DNA of 64,000 nucleotides. Origin: Planctomycetota bacterium (lineage in GTDB: Bacteria > Planctomycetota > UBA8742 > UBA2392). Below the pieces are notes generated by a model. It was given only the letters and a program-made list of their open reading frames with translations, was not told the origin of the DNA and ran no database searches. This document shows positions 51,955 to 60,107 of this stretch, one piece after another (the stretch's first letter is position 1; every line of letters starts with the position of its first letter). The translations under genes and the position numbers were made by a program. The stretch is taken from positions 124,001 to 188,000 of the forward strand of contig JACKIE010000005.1 of NCBI GenBank assembly GCA_020638635.1, written 5' to 3'.

Positions 51955-52386
51955 CAGCCATATCCGCCGACAGCCCCGGGGATAACCCCGGGGCTGTTTC
52001 CATTTGACTCGTTGCGCCGGGCGGGGGAGAATCGTGACGACGGATACTTCCCGCGAAGCGCGCCCTCCCGTACGGGAATCTTTGCCATGGAGTCCGACAG
52101 TAGTAGTCCCCAATCCTCTGCCAAGTTGCCTGCATTACCGCTGCGGTTGCCTTCGACGACCGCGATGACGCCGCCGTAAACCGGATTCTCCAGCTCTGCC
52201 CGCCCTGCGCGGGTGTGTTTTCGTTTCGCCGCCCGGGCCGGCGCAGGTCTTGCATTTATATATGCTAGAAAGCGCAAACGAAAAAATAGTATGAGAATAA
52301 ATTGACAGGGTCCTGCCTACGGGGGATGTTTGGGGTGTCGGGTCCCTCGCCTCTCCGGCGCGCAACTTCCTATTTCCGGAGCAATC
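51955..52386. other. non-coding gap between the pseudopilin genes
   Basis: 432 bp with no gene. It contains a terminator (51971), a GC-rich stretch with short inverted words near 52040-52075, and an AT-rich stretch at 52250-52305. A weak promoter candidate is TTGACA at 52302-52307 with a poor -10 box near 52325. Confidence 0.55.
51971..51999 (+). terminator. strong intrinsic terminator
   Basis: CAGCCCCGGGG (51971-51981) pairs perfectly with CCCCGGGGCTG (51986-51996) over ATAA, followed by TTTCC. Confidence 0.85.
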
Positions 52387-53022
52387 ATGTTCTCTCGCGC
52401 ACGCGCGGGTTTCACCCTTGTCGAACTCATGGTCGTGATCGCCATCCTGGGCCTGCTGGTTTCGGTGCTGGCCTTTGCGGTCACCCGACACTTCACCAAG
52501 GCCAACGCCGACCTCGACAAGGTCAACTTGCACAAGCTGTTTGACGCCCTCCAGCAGGCGGGCACCAACCCCTCATACACCAGGCGCTTCAATGACAAGG
52601 ACAACCGCGACAAGAGCGGCCGTGAGTTCTTCGAATTCCTGTTCCAGGCCGGCGTGCTGGACGGCAATGACCTCAACAGCGTGGTAAGCCTCGGCGGGGG
52701 TGACGCGCCGGCCGAGCGTGACTCGGTGGGCAAAGACATGAAGCTGGACGCCGGCTCATGCAGCTTCACCGCGCCCAAACTGGGCGAATTCCGCCAGCTG
52801 TTGACGGGTAAAGAGCGTACCGTGCTGTTCACCTTCAACAGCCGCAACGCCCACAACTACGACTCGATCGGATACGGCATGCTGGTGGCTTGGTCCGACG
52901 GCGAGGTTGACTACCTGACCGAGGACGACGCGGCTTCCAAGTACCAGATCAGCGCCGCGGAATGGGCCGATCCCACCCAACTCTACGGCAAAAAGAAGCC
53001 GTTCGAACACACCTTCGAATAG
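52387..53022 (+). CDS. type II pseudopilin / prepilin-like protein 2
   Basis: 211 residues. Leader MFSRARAG, then FTLVELMVVIAILGLLVSVLAF with Glu5. The body has features in common with protein 1: DxVxL... segments, FNSRNAHNY versus FNSRNWLNY, WSDGEVDY versus WSDGETAQY, and the KKPFEHTFE ending versus APFDRTFE. So the two are paralogues at some distance. GGAGCA precedes ATG 52387. Likely exported as fibre subunits. Confidence 0.88.
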   Translation: MFSRARAGFTLVELMVVIAILGLLVSVLAFAVTRHFTKANADLDKVNLHKLFDALQQAGTNPSYTRRFNDKDNRDKSGREFFEFLFQAGVLDGNDLNSVVSLGGGDAPAERDSVGKDMKLDAGSCSFTAPKLGEFRQLLTGKERTVLFTFNSRNAHNYDSIGYGMLVAWSDGEVDYLTEDDAASKYQISAAEWADPTQLYGKKKPFEHTFE

Positions 53023-53048
53023 GTAGTTGCACGGACACGCGGAACCGG

Positions 53049-53076
53049 GTAGGGACACGCAGCAGCGTGTCCCTAC
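53049..53076. repeat. perfect GTAGGGACACGC palindrome on a stop codon
   Basis: GTAGGGACACGC (53049-53060) pairs with GCGTGTCCCTAC (53065-53076) over AGCA. The right arm contains the stop codon of the minus-strand TPR gene. Confidence 0.8.
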
Positions 53077-53792
53077 TGCGTTAAGCGCCGCACCGTCGGG
53101 TGATCGCGCACACTCTGCACCGGGCTGCCGGGCTCGTTCAGCTCCAGCTCAAGCAGCGTGCCCGCGCGCTCCGGGTGGTCTTCGGCCAGGCGCTCGAGTG
53201 TACGGCCGGCCTCGTCGGGCTGGCCGAGGATGCACTGGGCCTTGAGCAGCCACATGCCCGCGTCTGGAAAGCCTGCACGGAAGGCGAGTGTCAGGGGCGC
53301 CATGGCAAGGGCCGGGTCGCCCGACTGGTAGCGCGCCACGCCCAGCAGCAGGTTGGCCTGTGGGTCGTTCGGGGACTTGGTCAGCAGGGTGTCCAGCTCG
53401 ATCAGCGCTGCCTCATAGTCGCCCTTGTGCACCAGCATGCTGGCGATGTTGCGCCGGATGTAATCGAGCCTGGGTGCGATGCCGATTGCCTCGGTGAACA
53501 GCTCCATGGCTTCGGATTCGCGGCGTTCGGCCAGGTGCTCGCTGGCCAGGCCATTCAAAGCGTTGGCAAAAGCCGCGTGCTCGCGCTCGTCCAGGGGCTG
53601 CTTGGCGATGCGCCTGCGCCAGATGTCCACCAGGGGCGCGAACACGGCGTGGTCACTGAACGCGGCCGACAGCTGCAGCATGGTGTCCACGTCGCAGCCC
53701 TCGGCCAGCTTGCGCGCGAGGCGCACGGCGTGGGGGCCTTCGCCGGCATCAAGGTCGGCGCGGATCTGCTCGACTGTGGGTGTGTCCGCCAT
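53073..53792 (-). CDS. tetratricopeptide-repeat protein
   Basis: 239 residues, all helical, with TPR units such as IRRNIASMLVHKGDYEAALIEL and ANLLLGVARYQSGDPALAMAPL (about residues 110-180). No signal peptide, so it is cytoplasmic. It follows nifS on the same strand with a 61-bp gap that holds short CAGGTTTCAGG repeats. A scaffold role is probable. The stop codon is inside a palindrome. Confidence 0.8.
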   Translation of the reverse strand: MADTPTVEQIRADLDAGEGPHAVRLARKLAEGCDVDTMLQLSAAFSDHAVFAPLVDIWRRRIAKQPLDEREHAAFANALNGLASEHLAERRESEAMELFTEAIGIAPRLDYIRRNIASMLVHKGDYEAALIELDTLLTKSPNDPQANLLLGVARYQSGDPALAMAPLTLAFRAGFPDAGMWLLKAQCILGQPDEAGRTLERLAEDHPERAGTLLELELNEPGSPVQSVRDHPTVRRLTQ

Positions 53793-53853
53793 GCCGTCAG
53801 GTTACAGGTTTCAGGTTTCAGGTGTCAGGGCCAAAGCCGTTCCCCGCGACCTG

Positions 53854-55086
53854 CTACACCGTGGCGAAGTATGCCTTGTGCTTCTCGAGCTCTTCGGCGC
53901 TGAGGCCGTTGCCGCGCTGTTCGGTGTGGCCGAAGGGGCTCATCTCGCGCAGTCGCATCACCATGGCGCTGATCTGCTCGACGGCGGCGTCGATCTCTTC
54001 TGGCTCGGTGTAGCGGCTGACGCAGAAGCGTACGCTGCCGTGGATGGCCGACAGCGGCACGTTCATGGCCTTCAGCACGTGGCTCGGCTCCAGGCCTCCC
54101 GACTGGCAGGCGCTGCCGGCGCTGACCGAGATGTTGGCGGCATCCAGCATCATCAGCAGCGCCTCGCCGTCGATGAACTTAAAACCCGCGTTCACGGTGT
54201 TCGGCAGCCGATCCTGCTGGTCGCCGTTGATGATCACGTCGTCGCACTTCGCCAGCAGGCCGCTTTGCAGGCGGTCGCGCATCAGCTTCATGTGCTCGAC
54301 GTGCTTCGCCATCTCGCGGTTCAGCAGCCCTGCCGCCGCGCCCATGGCCACGATGCCCATGGCGTTTTCCGTGCCCGCGCGCCGACCGCTCTCATGGTGG
54401 CCGCCGCGGATCAGGGGCAGGAACGGCGCCTTTTCGCGCACGAACAGGGCACCCGCGCCCTTCAGGCCGTGAAACTTGTGGCCCGAAATGGTGAGGTAGT
54501 CGATGGCGGCTTCTTCCGCGAGGTCGATCTTGAGCTTGCCGGCCGCCTGCACGGCATCGACGTGGAAGAGCGCGCCGAACTGCTTGGCGATGTCGCCCGC
54601 GGCGTTGACCGGGTTGATCACGCCGGTTTCGTTGTTGGCCCACATCAGGCTGACCAGCGCGGTGTCGCCGCTGATCTCGTTCTTCAGCTCGTCGAGGTCG
54701 ATGCGGCCGAGGCGATCGACGTTCAGCTCGGTGACGCGGTAGCCCGACTGTTCGAGGTAGCGCACGACCTCCAGCACGCTGGCGTGCTCGGTGCGGCTGG
54801 TGATGATGTGTTTGCGCTCGGGCATGCCGTCCAGCGCGGCGTAGATGGCCGTGTTGTTGCCCTCGGTGGCGCCGGAGTTGAACACGACTTCGGCGGGCTT
54901 GCAGCTCAGCAGCTTCGCCACGTTTTCGCGCGCGAGCTCAAGCTCGTGGCGCGCCTTCTGGCCGAAACCGTGGGTGCTGCTGGGGTTGCCGTAGATTTCG
55001 CCGAACAGGGGCAGCACGGCCTCAACCGCCTCCGGCGCGGGGAAGGTGGTGGAGTTGTTGTCGAGATAGATCGGGCGTTCGGTCAT
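53854..55086 (-). CDS. nifS: cysteine desulfurase (NifS-type)
   Basis: 410 residues. PLP-dependent; takes sulfur from cysteine for Fe-S assembly. It shows YLDNNSTTFP, NSGATEGNN, HVDAVQAAGKL, the PLP lysine in SGHKFHG, RAGTENAMG and the catalytic Cys in SAGSACQSG. The C-terminus is about 20 residues longer than usual. It follows nifU by 65 bp, so the two are probably one operon. Confidence 0.96.
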   Translation of the reverse strand: MTERPIYLDNNSTTFPAPEAVEAVLPLFGEIYGNPSSTHGFGQKARHELELARENVAKLLSCKPAEVVFNSGATEGNNTAIYAALDGMPERKHIITSRTEHASVLEVVRYLEQSGYRVTELNVDRLGRIDLDELKNEISGDTALVSLMWANNETGVINPVNAAGDIAKQFGALFHVDAVQAAGKLKIDLAEEAAIDYLTISGHKFHGLKGAGALFVREKAPFLPLIRGGHHESGRRAGTENAMGIVAMGAAAGLLNREMAKHVEHMKLMRDRLQSGLLAKCDDVIINGDQQDRLPNTVNAGFKFIDGEALLMMLDAANISVSAGSACQSGGLEPSHVLKAMNVPLSAIHGSVRFCVSRYTEPEEIDAAVEQISAMVMRLREMSPFGHTEQRGNGLSAEELEKHKAYFATV

Positions 55087-55151
55087 GTCACTGTTGCCGC
55101 GGAATCCACAACTCCGTGTTTAACCGTGTTCATCCGTGGTTTCAAACATGC

Positions 55152-56045
55152 TTAGCGCATGGGCGGGGCGTGCAGCTGGTCGGAGTGCTCGGTGGTGTCG
55201 ATTACCACAATCTCCGGGTCCACCATTTCGCGCAGGCGGTCTTCCACGAAGAACTTCATGGTGGCGCTGCTGGAGGCGCAGCTGTTGCAGTGGCCGTGAA
55301 GCTGCACGTAGACCTTGTTGCCCTGCACGTCCACCAGTTCCATGTCGCCGCCGTCCATGGCCAGGCCGGGGCGCACTTCGCGGTCCAGCACCTCCTGGAT
55401 GGCGCGCATTTTGTCCAGGTTGGTCATGTCACCGCTGGGGCGAGGTGCCGCCGGTTTTGGCGCCTCGCTGGGCATCTCGGCGCGCACGCGCGCGATGATG
55501 GCGTTCAGGTCTGGGTGGCAGGTGTTACAGCCGCCGCCGGCCTTGGTGTAGTGGGCGATCTGCTCGATGGTTGTCAGGTTATGGTCGCGGATGGCGCGCT
55601 CGATTTTGTGTTCCGGGATGCCGTAGCAGCGGCACACAAACAGGTCGCCGTTTTCATCCAGCTCGGTTTCCAGGTCGATGCCGCGGTAGCGCGCGTAGGC
55701 GACTTCCAGCGCCTCCATGCTCATCACGCAGGTGTGCATCTTCTCGGGCGGCAGGCCGCCGAGGTACTGGCTGATGTCGTCTGCGGTGATGCGTGCGGCC
55801 TCGTCGATGTGCTTGCCCTTCAGCATTTCGGTCAGCGCGCTGCTGGCGGCGATGGCGCTGGGAGAGCCGAACACCTGGAAACGCGCGTCGCGGATCACTT
55901 CCGTGTCGTCCAGCTTGAGGTAAAGCTTCAGCGCCTGGCCTGCGGCCATGCTGCCCACTTCGCCAAGCACGGTGGCGTCGGTCAGCACGCCCACGTTGCG
56001 CGGGTTGATGAAGTGGTCCTTGATCTTCTGCGAGTACGTCAGCAT
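55152..56045 (-). CDS. nifU: NifU-like Fe-S protein with degenerate scaffold domain
   Basis: 297 residues, three domains. N-terminal IscU-like domain (1-125): positions that carry Cys35, Cys61/62 and Cys105/106 in active scaffolds read Ala35, Ser61 and Thr105 with a Cys at 106, and the CGD motif reads AGQ. Middle Bfd-like domain keeps CRC and CNTC (Cys138, 140, 173, 176). C-terminal NifU domain keeps CNSC. I use ATG 56045 (MLTYSQKIKDHF), not GTG 56063. It is followed by nifS. It likely still carries clusters in the second and third domains. Confidence 0.9.
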   Translation of the reverse strand: MLTYSQKIKDHFINPRNVGVLTDATVLGEVGSMAAGQALKLYLKLDDTEVIRDARFQVFGSPSAIAASSALTEMLKGKHIDEAARITADDISQYLGGLPPEKMHTCVMSMEALEVAYARYRGIDLETELDENGDLFVCRCYGIPEHKIERAIRDHNLTTIEQIAHYTKAGGGCNTCHPDLNAIIARVRAEMPSEAPKPAAPRPSGDMTNLDKMRAIQEVLDREVRPGLAMDGGDMELVDVQGNKVYVQLHGHCNSCASSSATMKFFVEDRLREMVDPEIVVIDTTEHSDQLHAPPMR

Positions 56046-56083
56046 AAGGTGCGTATTCCCCACAACCGGACAAACTACAATCC

Positions 56084-56104
56084 GGACTGAATTAGTCCAT
56101 TATA
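56084..56104 (-). promoter_or_regulatory. IscR/Rrf2 type-1-like operator at the nifU promoter
   Basis: On the minus strand TATAAT (56104-56099) is directly followed by GGACTAATTCAGTCC (56098-56084), a palindrome. The core GACTAATTCAGTC fits the IscR type 1 motif GACTRWWWYAGTC, with ATA three bases upstream. It lies about 40 bp before nifU. Confidence 0.5.
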
Positions 56105-56147
56105 CATATCCGCTGGTTTGAAGGCAGGTTCCGGCTAAAGTCCTGCC

Positions 56148-57575
56148 ATGAAGGTGGACTTTTCAGCAGCCTGGAAAGAGCACGACCGCATGGCGGCCGC
56201 CGTGCCGCCGGGCTTGCGCGCGACATTGGGCGGCACGTTCACTCCGCGCGCCCTGGCCCTGCGCGTGGCCCATGAGACCCTGTCGAAGTTCCCTCGCAAC
56301 GATGTTCCGACCGTACTGGATCCCTGCTGCGGTCTGGGCTCTCTGCTGCTGGCGGCCGTGGAGTGGGCCTGCGTCTCGCGCCCGCAGTGGGTGCAGGCCT
56401 GGCTGCAGGGCGGCAAGCTGCAGGGCTGGGAGATCTCGCGCGAGTTGACCGACGGCACGCGGCGCGTGCTGAACCTCGCGGGCCAGTGTTTGAAGCTGAC
56501 GGTACGGCCCAAGCTGGTGACGCGCGACGCCCTTGACTGCGACGAGCGCGAAGTGTGCGACGCCGTGATCGCCTGCCCGCCATGGAAGAACTTGGCCGGT
56601 GCTGCAGCCCAGGACCTGCCGCCCGCGCGGCGCGCGCAGATCGCGCGGCGCTTCGGCTCGTTCACCGGCACACCCGCCCTGCACACCGTGTTTACCGAGC
56701 TGGCCGGTCGGCTGGTAGTTCGCCAGGGCGGCCGCGTGGGCATTCTGCTGCCCCTGCGCGTGGCGGACAGCCCGGACTACGCCAGTTTCCGCCGTGCCAT
56801 GGCGCAGCTGGTGGCGCCGGAGCAGATTCTGCCGCAGGGCCAGGGCGCGCTGCCCGGCGTGCAGGACGATGCCGCGCTGTTCGTGCTGACCGCGGGCAAG
56901 GGTGACGTCTCCGGCGAGCCCTGGGAGTCACGCACCGACGAGCGCGAGCAGCTTTACCAGAGCAGCATCCTGCGCCACATACCGCTGCCACCCACGGCAT
57001 TTGACGACGTGGGTGTGAACACCGGCAACGCCGAGCAGCTGATGATCACGGAAAGGCCTGAGCCCGGCGCCCTGCCGATCCGCGACGCCAGCGACGTGAT
57101 CCCGTTCGCGATGCGCAAGCCGCGCCTGTACCTGCGCGCCAAGGTCTCACGCCAGACCGGGCGTTACGCAAAGATCGCGCCGCCTGCGACCTTCAAGCAG
57201 GTGAAGATCGTGATCAAGCGCGACGCGCAACGGCCGATTGCGGCCAAGCACAGCCCGCCGGCGTTCTTCCGCGACGACCTGATCGGCTGCTTCGGCGCGC
57301 CGGACCTGGACGACGACTACCTGCTGGGCGTGTTCAACAGCGAGTACTTCGGGCGCCTCTACCGTGACAGCTTCAAGGAAACGCGCCTGCGCGCGGAGGA
57401 GCGCATTACAGTCGAGCAGCTGCGCCACCTGCCCGTCCCCTCGCGCCGCGCGGCCGGGGCTGCGTACAATGCGATCATCCAGCTCAGCCGCGAACTGCAG
57501 AAGTGCGTGGGCAAGAACCCGCAACTGCTGGCGAAGCTGGATACCGCCGTGCGCAAGGCCTACACCGGCAAGTAG
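56148..57575 (+). CDS. orphan N6-adenine-type DNA methyltransferase
   Basis: 475 residues. Motif I LDPCCGLGSLL (57-67) and motif IV CPPW (143-146), followed by LPPARRAQIARRF and VGILLPLR. The first residue of motif IV is Cys, where Asn, Asp or Ser is usual. The C-terminal 200 residues resemble a TaqI/Eco57I-type target-recognition domain: DDDYLLGVFNSEYFGRLYRD and KETRLRAEERITVEQLRHLPVP. There is no adjacent restriction gene. Likely a solitary methyltransferase or a degraded type IIG enzyme. Divergent from nifU. Confidence 0.8.
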   Translation: MKVDFSAAWKEHDRMAAAVPPGLRATLGGTFTPRALALRVAHETLSKFPRNDVPTVLDPCCGLGSLLLAAVEWACVSRPQWVQAWLQGGKLQGWEISRELTDGTRRVLNLAGQCLKLTVRPKLVTRDALDCDEREVCDAVIACPPWKNLAGAAAQDLPPARRAQIARRFGSFTGTPALHTVFTELAGRLVVRQGGRVGILLPLRVADSPDYASFRRAMAQLVAPEQILPQGQGALPGVQDDAALFVLTAGKGDVSGEPWESRTDEREQLYQSSILRHIPLPPTAFDDVGVNTGNAEQLMITERPEPGALPIRDASDVIPFAMRKPRLYLRAKVSRQTGRYAKIAPPATFKQVKIVIKRDAQRPIAAKHSPPAFFRDDLIGCFGAPDLDDDYLLGVFNSEYFGRLYRDSFKETRLRAEERITVEQLRHLPVPSRRAAGAAYNAIIQLSRELQKCVGKNPQLLAKLDTAVRKAYTGK

Positions 57576-58571
57576 ATGCCCGAGAATCGACCAACCGCAA
57601 GCTGGCTGCCGGCCGATTTCGAGCCAGGTCTTGTGTCCGTGGTGATTCCCACCTTCAACCGCGCGGAGCTGGTGTGCCAGGCGGTGCGCTCGGTGTTCGC
57701 CCAAACCTACCCGCACGTGGAAGTGATCGTTGGCGACGATGCTTCCAGCGACGACACACTGGCGCAGCTTGAAGGTTTACGCGCCGCATGCCCGGCCCGT
57801 TTTCGTCTTGAGTACTTCGGCGGTGAGAAGGTCGGAGCCTGCCCGCTGCGCAACCGTGGTGCGGCGATGAGCCACGGCGAGTTCCTGATGTTCCTTGATT
57901 CCGACGACCTGCTGACGGCACCTGCGCTGGAACAACTGGTGAAGGCGATGCAGGGCGCGGACATCGGCTGGGGCGCCTGGCGCGACCTGCGCGAGGACGA
58001 GCAGGCCTGCCGCCTGTCGCCGCCATTTGAGCGCAGGTACGGCTCCGATTGGCTGGCCGACCTGCTGCGCGGGGAGTGGCTGGCGACCTGCGCGGTATTG
58101 TACCGGCGCGAGGTGTTGCATCGCGTGCAGGGCTGGTTCGAGCCCGTGGTGCTGGACGGCGACTTCGATTTCAACGCGCAGCTTGGCGCCGCGGGGGCGA
58201 CGCAGGCCGGCACGCGCGCCGTGGTGTCGTACTACCGCCGTGGCGGCGCGGACCAGATCTCGGCGCAGGATTTCGGCAAGAAGACAGCCCAGACGCGCCT
58301 GGTGCTGCAACGCTGTGAAGAGGCGCTGACTTCGCGTAATGCCTGGACACCCGCGCGGCGCAGCGGCATGGCGGCGCGATACTTTCACTCGGCGCGCATG
58401 CTGCTGTACTACACCGGCGACGGCGATGGCTTCGAGCAACTGGTGGGGGAGGCGCTGCGCGTGGACCCTGAGTTCAGGGCGCCGAAGTCCTGGTATCGCT
58501 GGATCGCCACCATGGCAGGCTATCGCAACGCCGAGCGCGTGGCGGCCGTCGGGCGCAAGCTGTTTCGCTAG
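57576..58571 (+). CDS. family 2 glycosyltransferase
   Basis: 331 residues. GT-A fold: VSVVIPTFNRAELVCQAVRSVFAQTYPHVEVIVGDDASSD-type start and the DXD-like FLDSDDLL (about 108-115). The C-terminal 180 residues include a helix-rich region after FDFNAQLGAAGATQAG. Starts with ATG directly after the methyltransferase stop codon. Substrate unknown. Confidence 0.87.
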   Translation: MPENRPTASWLPADFEPGLVSVVIPTFNRAELVCQAVRSVFAQTYPHVEVIVGDDASSDDTLAQLEGLRAACPARFRLEYFGGEKVGACPLRNRGAAMSHGEFLMFLDSDDLLTAPALEQLVKAMQGADIGWGAWRDLREDEQACRLSPPFERRYGSDWLADLLRGEWLATCAVLYRREVLHRVQGWFEPVVLDGDFDFNAQLGAAGATQAGTRAVVSYYRRGGADQISAQDFGKKTAQTRLVLQRCEEALTSRNAWTPARRSGMAARYFHSARMLLYYTGDGDGFEQLVGEALRVDPEFRAPKSWYRWIATMAGYRNAERVAAVGRKLFR

Positions 58572-58574
58572 ACT

Positions 58575-58650
58575 TGGGGCAGGCTTCAAGCCTGCCGTCT
58601 GCAGCGGGCGCGGGATCGTGCTTCTATGGCAGACTGGAAGTCTGCCCCAC
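58575..58650. repeat. TGGGGC...GCCCCA palindrome
   Basis: TGGGGC (58575-58580) pairs with GCCCCA (58644-58649); inner hairpins GGCAGGCTT/AAGCCTGCC (58578-58596) and GGCAGACT/AGTCTGCC (58628-58646). It sits just after the glycosyltransferase stop codon and is related to 44887-44952. Confidence 0.75.
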
Positions 58651-58652
58651 GC

Positions 58653-59465
58653 TTAGAACCGTTCTTCCTTGTGCTTGGTGGGCTCGGCCAGTTCGCGGTC
58701 TTTTTCCTTCACCTTCTTGGCGGGGATGCCGACGTACACCGCGTGTTCGCGGGTGTTGCGGGTCAGCAGGCCGTGGGCGCCGAGCATGCTGTTTTCACCC
58801 AGCTGCGCGCCGGCCAGCACGGTCGAGTGGTAGGTCAGGCGGCAGCGCGGGCCGATCACGGTTTTGCGGTTGTCCACGAACTGCTGCAGGTTGATGTCGT
58901 GGGTGTGGCTGTAGACGTTGACGAAGTCGGCGCAGCTCGACTTGTCGCCGAGCACGATGCCGCCGCGGTCGTCCAGCAGCACCCAGCGGTGGACTACCAC
59001 GTTGTCGCCGACCTCCATGTTGTAGCCGAAAGTGAACTCGACGAACGGGAAGCACTTAAAATTCTTGCCCACGCGCTTGAAGATGTACTTGGCCAGCATG
59101 CGCCGCAGGCGGAAGCCGAGCTCGAGGTTCAGGCCGGCCGGGCTGCGGTCGTACATGTACCACAGCCACAGCAGCGGCTTGACCTCGGCGAACTTCACGG
59201 GGTCGCAGTCGCCGTAGTATTCGGATTCCAGGGTCACGAAGCGCGGGTCAAGCTGCATGCCCATCAGCGGGTTGCCGACCGCGCCGCCCCACAGGGTGAC
59301 CAGGGCGTCGCGGCAGATGTCGCTGCGGTCTTCACCGGCGATAATGCGCTGCTCGATGCCGCTGACGAACTCGGTGTACAGCTCGTCGGCGTCGCCCGGC
59401 AGGTTCAACTGGCGCAGCTTCATTTCGACGCCGATCGGTTTGGCCGGCGGTGGCACGTCGGTCAT
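58653..59465 (-). CDS. left-handed beta-helix acyltransferase-like protein
   Basis: 270 residues. The N-terminal 100 residues are helical. From about residue 125 the pattern of hexapeptide repeats appears: NMEVGDNVVVHRWVLLDDRGGIVLGD, SSCADFVNVYSHTH, STVLAGAQLGENSMLGAHGLL and AVYVGIPAKKV, as in LbetaH acyltransferases. The His of the SHTHD loop is a possible catalytic residue. It would transfer an acyl group from acyl-CoA to a sugar. AAGGAG precedes ATG 59465. The adjacent glycosyltransferase suggests a shared surface-sugar task. Confidence 0.85.
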   Translation of the reverse strand: MTDVPPPAKPIGVEMKLRQLNLPGDADELYTEFVSGIEQRIIAGEDRSDICRDALVTLWGGAVGNPLMGMQLDPRFVTLESEYYGDCDPVKFAEVKPLLWLWYMYDRSPAGLNLELGFRLRRMLAKYIFKRVGKNFKCFPFVEFTFGYNMEVGDNVVVHRWVLLDDRGGIVLGDKSSCADFVNVYSHTHDINLQQFVDNRKTVIGPRCRLTYHSTVLAGAQLGENSMLGAHGLLTRNTREHAVYVGIPAKKVKEKDRELAEPTKHKEERF

Positions 59466-59522
59466 GGCAATCTCCTTGGGCGAGCATTCAAGGGAACAGG
59501 AGCCGCAAGCGCAAGCGCGCGG

Positions 59523-59906
59523 CTACGCCGGTCGGATCGAGGGCGCGTCGCTCGCGTTCAGCGGCTTCAAATCGCCCGCGTTCATCAGCACCGGGGCCAT
59601 CAGCGCCTCGTACTGTCGAAGGTAGTCCTTCACATCAACACCGTGGTACTCGCCCGGCAGGTCCGCCATGCGCGAGATCGCCGACTTCGCCAGCTGCCGC
59701 GCGCCGCTGAAGTTGGCGTTGGCGTAGTGGTACAAACTGACGGCCGCCTGCAGGAACGCCTGGTAGAACTCGGCGTCGCGGCCTGTGCAACGTTTCCAGA
59801 GAACCTCCAGCACCTCATGCACCATGAACCAGTCGTGCGCGGCGTAAAGCGACAGCGCGCGCTGCCACAGCACGGAATCGGGCAGGTTCAGCAGGTCTTC
59901 GGCCAT
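59523..59906 (-). CDS. DUF309-like protein
   Basis: 127 residues from ATG 59906. The sequence AHDWFMVHEVLEVLWKRCTGRDAEFYQAFLQAAVSLYHYANANFSGARQLAKSA follows the DUF309 pattern (HEVLE...W...FLQGAVA..H...GN..GA). All-helical fold. Longer upstream frame residues are not conserved and no signal is evident. It lies upstream of the acyltransferase on the same strand. Confidence 0.85.
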   Translation of the reverse strand: MAEDLLNLPDSVLWQRALSLYAAHDWFMVHEVLEVLWKRCTGRDAEFYQAFLQAAVSLYHYANANFSGARQLAKSAISRMADLPGEYHGVDVKDYLRQYEALMAPVLMNAGDLKPLNASDAPSIRPA

Positions 59907-60002
59907 TGAACTACATAACCACGCGGTGGCGCGAAGACGCAAGAGATAACGCAAGTACAGCGACGGCAAGGTCCCCGTCACCTGTAAGCCGGCTTGAAAT
60001 GC

Positions 60003-60070
60003 AACCGCGAAGCACCGCAAAGGGCCGCGAAGTAATTGATCTTAGCGGTGCTTTGCGGCTCTTAGCGGTT
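60003..60070. repeat. palindrome of CCGCGAAG/CTTAGCGG words
   Basis: The first arm (60003-60032) matches 35544-35572 in word order (CCGCGAAG, CCGCAAAGGGCCGCGAAG); the second arm (60041-60070) is an imperfect inverse. Confidence 0.7.
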
Positions 60071-60107
60071 AGCGCGTCGTTCGGGACCCGCAACTGTTGC
60101 TTGTGAA

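Noticed and set aside
53793..53853. CAGGTTTCAGG short direct repeats as an iteron or origin
   Set aside because: Only two or three copies of 8-10 bp and no neighbouring replication gene.
55087..55151. CCGTGTT words between nifU and nifS as an operator
   Set aside because: They look like dispersed text-like repeat words and lack a clear dyad.
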